Below are positions 60,393-64,000 of a DNA stretch of 64,000 nucleotides, in pieces (position 1 is the stretch's first letter; every line of letters begins with the position of its first letter). Where the stretch lies: positions 16,054,253 to 16,118,252 of the forward strand of contig ML681971.1 of NCBI GenBank assembly GCA_007922195.1, given 5' to 3'. Under the pieces are notes generated by a model, which was not told where the DNA came from, ran no database searches, and saw only the letters and a program-made list of their open reading frames with translations. The position numbers and the translations under genes were made by a program. This stretch comes from Podocnemis expansa (lineage: Eukaryota > Chordata > Testudines > Podocnemididae).

Positions 60393-60655
60393 GAAGAATA
60401 GGGTTGGAAGGGAACTCAGGAGGTCATCTAGTCTGACTGATTGCTCAGAACAGGACCAACCTCAACTATGTCATCCCAGCCAGGACTTTGTCAAGCCAGG
60501 CCTTAAAAGCTCTAGAGGAGGGAGATTCCATCAGCTCCCTAAGCAGCCCATTCCAGTCCTGTGCCACCCACCTAGTGAATTTTTTCCCCTAATATTCAAT
60601 CTAGACCTCCCCACTGCAATTTGGGACCATTGCTCCTTAATCTGTCACGAACGTG
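60393..60655 (-). mobile_element. CR1 LINE 3' end
   Basis: Antisense CR1, well preserved: gggttggaagggaactcagg, aggtcatctagtctgactga, tcatcccagccaggactttg, gagattccatcagctcccta, cccattccagtcctgtgcca and gggaccattgctccttaatc. It is one of the least diverged CR1 copies here. Confidence 0.9.
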
Positions 60656-60924
60656 CATATGAGGAAAATGTTATCCCTATCATACAGATGGCAAAGAGGC
60701 CAAGTGACTTTTTTGTTGCCCACAATGAGATGCTTTAAGATGGCACAATTGTCTGGGTGCCCAGTGCTTTCTAAAAATCAACCCATGAAGGTATATCTGA
60801 TTGGACTGGTACTTAATCTTGAAAATTTTGATGAGGGAAATAAAGTGACTTGCCCGAGATGGGACAGAGCCATTGGCAGAGCTGGGAATGATAATACTAC
60901 CTACCTGTTACATAGTGTTCATCA

Positions 60925-61100
60925 GTAGATCTCAAAATGCTCTGCAGTGCATGTCAGTAACACTGGCCCCTGAGGCAAAGTCATTTTCCAAGGTCACCCA
61001 GCAGACCAGTGGCAGAGCCAGGAGTGACATTTGGGTATCAGAGTGGGTATGATGATCAAACCCCAGGTCTCCTGAGTACCAGTCTTGTGCCTTTCCCACA
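60925..61100 (-). repeat. MIR/CORE-SINE-like or L3-like fragment
   Basis: tagatctcaaaatgctctgc, caaggtcacccagcagacca, gtggcagagccaggagtgac and ccaggtctcctgagtaccag follow the reversed amniote repeat pattern. Related traces continue to the left (60660-60920). Confidence 0.5.
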
Positions 61101-61117
61101 ATGCCATCTAATATTTG

Positions 61118-61575
61118 TGGCAGAGTTGACCACACTGTGGTTCGTGAGCTGCGTGAGACTCTGTAATGGTTGAGGTGCAGCTTATGAAGTCTCCTAGTCT
61201 CCCCAGGTTTCTGCCCTGTGGTGGGGTGATGGGGCTAGTGCAGGGGTCAGCAACCCAAAAGATGATAAGCCATTTTTAATAATTCCTTAAATAATCAAGT
61301 GTTTTGAGAGCCACAGTAGGTGTAGCCTCTTGGTAGGGGAAGCTGGGCCAGGGTGCCTGCCTCAGGGTCCCCTGGTGGCAGGGGCTGGGAGAGCCCAGAG
61401 CTGCAAGGGAGCAGCCAACGGGCCTCATGCAGCTCTGGAGCTGCAGGTTGCAGACCCCTGGGCTTGTGGCTTCTGCCTTGTGAGGAGAGGGGTCTCAGGG
61501 TTTCTGCCTTGTGGGGTGTGCCTACAGGGGCTTGGAGCTTCAGAAGGAGTGGGATTGAACCCTGGCAGGAATGCC
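61118..61575 (+). mobile_element. decayed hAT-like element hosting a second hAT
   Basis: gttgaccacactgtggttcg...gagctgcgtgagactctgtaa resembles the 5' end of 13037-13460. The text tctgccctgtggtggggtga before 61241 and cttctgccttgtgaggagag after 61460 look like parts of one element, interrupted by 61241-61460. Ends are approximate. Confidence 0.4.
61241..61460. mobile_element. short hAT element, 8-bp TSD
   Basis: 220-base element starting CAGGGGTCAGCAACCC and ending GGTTGCAGACCCCTG. Flanks GGCTAGTG (61233-61240) and GGCTTGTG (61461-61468) match 7 of 8. Same terminal type as 31193-31744 but with a different interior. Confidence 0.75.
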
Positions 61576-61856
61576 TCACATGATAGAAGCCATGGTAGAA
61601 GTTTAATGCCATATTGTATTTATTGTAATAAATTTTTCAGCATTTGTCTCGTGTTCCCCCTATGTTTTCTTCTTCGACTTTGTAAGAATCAGTTTAATAA
61701 TAGTGAAAAAGGCTGCACTGACAACATAAGAAAATGAAGTTCTCCATTTCATGCATAAGTCAGAGTACAAGGTAGAGCAAGCTTTTCCTGCAGCTGTCAG
61801 GTAATGTGCAATTGAGTAAAGTACCACCTCCAGGGGTAGAAAGAGAATTCAGTCAT

Positions 61857-61878
61857 CATTCATTCATTCATTCATTCA
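61857..61878. repeat. (CATT)n microsatellite
   Basis: Five and a half uninterrupted CATT units. Ordinary simple repeat. Confidence 0.9.
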
Positions 61879-62219
61879 GCCTCCTTGCTGAGGATGCCAG
61901 AAAAATGGTCAGCATGCTTGTGGTGAGGTGACTGTTTTCCCATGAAATTCACTTCCATATATGTGATCCCAAATCCACAGAACTCAATGCAAAGCCAACT
62001 GGCTTTTGGATGAGGCTCTAAAGTTCTAGATCATAACTCTTCTAGTGCTCTAAGTGCTGCTCTGCTGCTGGCAGTCATTACTGCACTTGTGGAGATTCAG
62101 TCCTGTTTGTAAATTTTGTGCTTGCTTTATCACAACTCCTTGTTGGATTGCTACTTCTCTCAATCTAGCCCTTGAGAATCTTTGCAGGCTACACTTATTG
62201 TGAAGGGCTTGTTTTGCAC

Positions 62220-62604
62220 AGTAAAACAAACAAGGAGTCTTGTGGCACTTAAAGACTAATGAATTTATTTATTGCATAAGCTTTCGTGAAAGAAAATCCC
62301 ACTTCATCAGATGCTTTGAAGGTGGGGGAACTTACAGAATGGGAGGAAATAAATACGGGGAAGTGTAAGTCATAGGAACTGGTCACACTGTAAAAGCAAT
62401 CAAAACAGTTGTAAGGATTCAAACACTGGGGTACACCATACAGATGGAGATGAGGTCAAATCATCCATTGTAATGAGAGAAAAATCAAGTGTCCCTATTA
62501 AGGCCTGAAGCAATGCAATTGAATGTGCAAATAAATTCAATCTCAGCAGGTTCTCTTTGAAGCCTTGATCTGGTATTCATCTATCTGAGCACCTCAGTTA
62601 GCAC
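62220..62604 (-). mobile_element. Penelope-like element, 5'-truncated, 10-bp TSD
   Basis: 385-base minus-strand copy between perfect TGTTTTGCAC duplications at 62210-62219 and 62605-62614. On the minus strand the ORF remnant reads TRSRLQREPAEIEFIC, then GLNRDT, a stop, and FFSHY; GLNxD...SHY is a common C-terminal signature of Penelope/Neptune polyproteins. The 3' UTR has an intact hammerhead-like core: CTGATGA (complement of 62304-62310), a paired stem and GAAA (complement of 62282-62285). This is the best copy for identifying the family. Confidence 0.82.
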
Positions 62605-63299
62605 TGTTTTGCACGGGACAAGCACATACTTTTAGATTGGCCTTAGTATCAAATAGATTTCCCAGAATAACCTCAGTTTTGATGGCAAATGAGTTTTCAG
62701 GCTGAAAGGAACTCACTTCTGTGCTGCATTTTACGCTTTTGCAGGTTAACCTATAACGGCAGCACATCAAAACTGAAATATATGGATTTAGGCAAGCTTG
62801 CTTAGCTGTTATGAGCATTTTAACCAACAGTCAGCTATTAGTGTGGCATGTTTATCTGAAGGCATCTAGTTTATTCAGACAATTAATCTCAGATGACAGT
62901 GGCAGGACCTCATAAGATTAAGTAGAATTATTGTGATTATTCATTGTTTCCTTGGTATTTATTTTTCTGAAAAGTCCTGGAACATCTCTGGAAACTGAGT
63001 GCAGACAAAAACATAATGTTACTTTTGGTTTTGGAAGGATTACTGCTTTTAATGAGATCGTGCAAATCTTTTAAGATTTTTATTCCTGTGTAAACACAGT
63101 GAATGGAATTTTCAAAGAACACTCAGCACCAGCCTAACTGCCCTCACTGAAGTTAGTGATAAAACTCCCTTTGATTTCATTGGGAGACTGAGAGAGACCA
63201 ATATCAAACACTTTTGAACACCCAGCCTGATCTTTCTGCAAACACTTTGTGCAAGTTTTGCTTGTGCTGCATGTAAGAAGTATCAATGCAATGACAATT

Positions 63300-64000
63300 T
63301 GTGATGGGGCATCTGCCCCCACAATGTCACTTAAGTGATCAAAAGCAGCCCTAGGGAGGCTTCATGGGGGGGGGGGGGGGCACCAATAGGAGAGAGGCTG
63401 GGAGGAACAACTAGGCAAAAATCAGCAGGCCCATATAAAAGGAACAGCAGGCCAGCCAGAACTGAGTAGACATGGCCTGGAGTCTGAAGGGCTTTCTTCC
63501 CCACAGGCTGAGAAGCCTGTAGCACTTGAGACAGAGCTACTTGTGGCAGATATTGGGGAACAAGCAGGGGTGTCGGTGACACTGGGCTCATGGGGCTCGG
63601 GTCCTAGTGCCCAAGCTCTGGGTCTGCCACTGGACTGCCTGTGGCGGCAGGGCACTTACTGGGTTCGAGCCCTGAGTTGTGGTGCATCAAGCCCTGGGTC
63701 TTTTCCCAGGGCAGTGCCACTTCTGAGAACCAGAGGAGTTCCTGGTGGGCTGTTGAAAACAGATAATGACAGGCCCCAAGAGCAGGTGAAGAAGGTGCTA
63801 GGGCTAGGGGAAAGTGGTCTAACAAGAGAGCAGCAGGAAGAAGAACTAGGGGTGCAGCAGCCAAAGGTTGCAAATCACAGGGTTCCTGGGTCAGGATCTG
63901 GAGTAGAGGCCTAGAGCCCTTCCCCTTCCCCTCTTCCTGGTCACCACAAGGAAGGGGCAGGACAAATGACTGCAGGCACCACTGAGGGAAGTGGTCAGAT
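63300..64000 (+). repeat. unclassified LTR-like repeat, runs off the window
   Basis: Starts near tgtgatggggcatctgcccc, has a G15 run at 63366-63380, and a TATA-like tatataaaagg around 63434. GC- and GAG-rich sequence then continues to the window end. The TG start and TATA box suggest an LTR, but no second LTR, primer site or coding domain is visible. Open frames 63543-63914 show no domain. Confidence 0.35.

Larger units (their letters stand above)
53274..64000 (+). other. GALNT17 intron 5, 5' part
   Basis: At least 10.7 kb of intron. Nothing recognised in 53280-53900, 55370-56865, 57140-60390 (a weak trace of a 'ggccctga...cagttcagaaaagtg' palindromic repeat at 59663-59760), 61580-61850, 61880-62205 and 62615-63300. 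The next exon is not present. Confidence 0.75.

Noticed and set aside
53274..64000. The next GALNT17 exon
   Set aside because: No open segment with splice sites in the right phase and GALNT similarity was found before the window end.
1..64000. CRISPR arrays, operons or bacterial gene clusters
   Set aside because: Spliced exons, CR1 and MIR-like repeats and long introns show vertebrate DNA; no regularly spaced repeat array is present.

Overview
This is vertebrate, most likely turtle, nuclear DNA. The only host gene I can support is GALNT17 (formerly WBSCR17), a GalNAc-transferase-family gene on the + strand. Four consecutive internal coding exons are present: 16929-17112, 39804-39970, 49642-49816 and 53076-53273. 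Their split codons join cleanly (phases 2, 1, 2, 2) and they encode the stem end and first half of the GT27 catalytic domain, including the DxH metal motif. By comparison with the family they should be exons 2-5. Exon 1 (cytoplasmic tail and membrane anchor) lies upstream and the remaining catalytic and lectin exons lie downstream. Everything else is intron, so 1-16928 is the end of intron 1 and 53274-64000 is the start of intron 5. The turtle call rests on many CR1 LINE 3' ends, a tRNA SINE with a CR1-like tail, DIRS, R4 and Penelope-like elements, and abundant hAT elements; the species cannot be fixed.

Intron 1 holds the 3' half of a DIRS-type tyrosine-recombinase retrotransposon (1-2505), a multi-hairpin MITE (5223-5510), and a nearly intact R4-clade LINE (8771-12250) whose ORF is broken only by two in-frame TGA codons and whose 5' end is a tRNA-like sequence. 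It also has a GC-rich hAT-type region with a 100-base assembly gap (14435-14534). Intron 2 holds CR1 copies, four hAT elements (two clearly bounded by perfect 8-bp target duplications, one of them inserted inside a CR1 copy), a fifth bounded by its own duplication at 31193-31744, and three Penelope-like insertions. Intron 3 has a Penelope-like copy next to a SINE, two MITEs rich in TTTCGAAA palindromes, and a GC-rich module. Exon 4 is bracketed by two same-orientation copies of one hAT family. Introns 4 and 5 continue with MIR-like, CR1, MITE, hAT and Penelope-like copies and end in an unclassified LTR-like sequence.

The most unusual signal is a set of six short Penelope-like insertions (13837, 30553, 34941, 37855, 43819, 62220). 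They carry a hammerhead-ribozyme-like core, have their own target duplications, and in three cases are inverted pairs inserted as one unit. A second is a multi-hairpin MITE group (5223, 46336, 47655). A third is the hAT family set, which shares short termini but carries very different, often GC-rich, interiors. No CRISPR array, operon, rRNA gene or functional tRNA gene was found.
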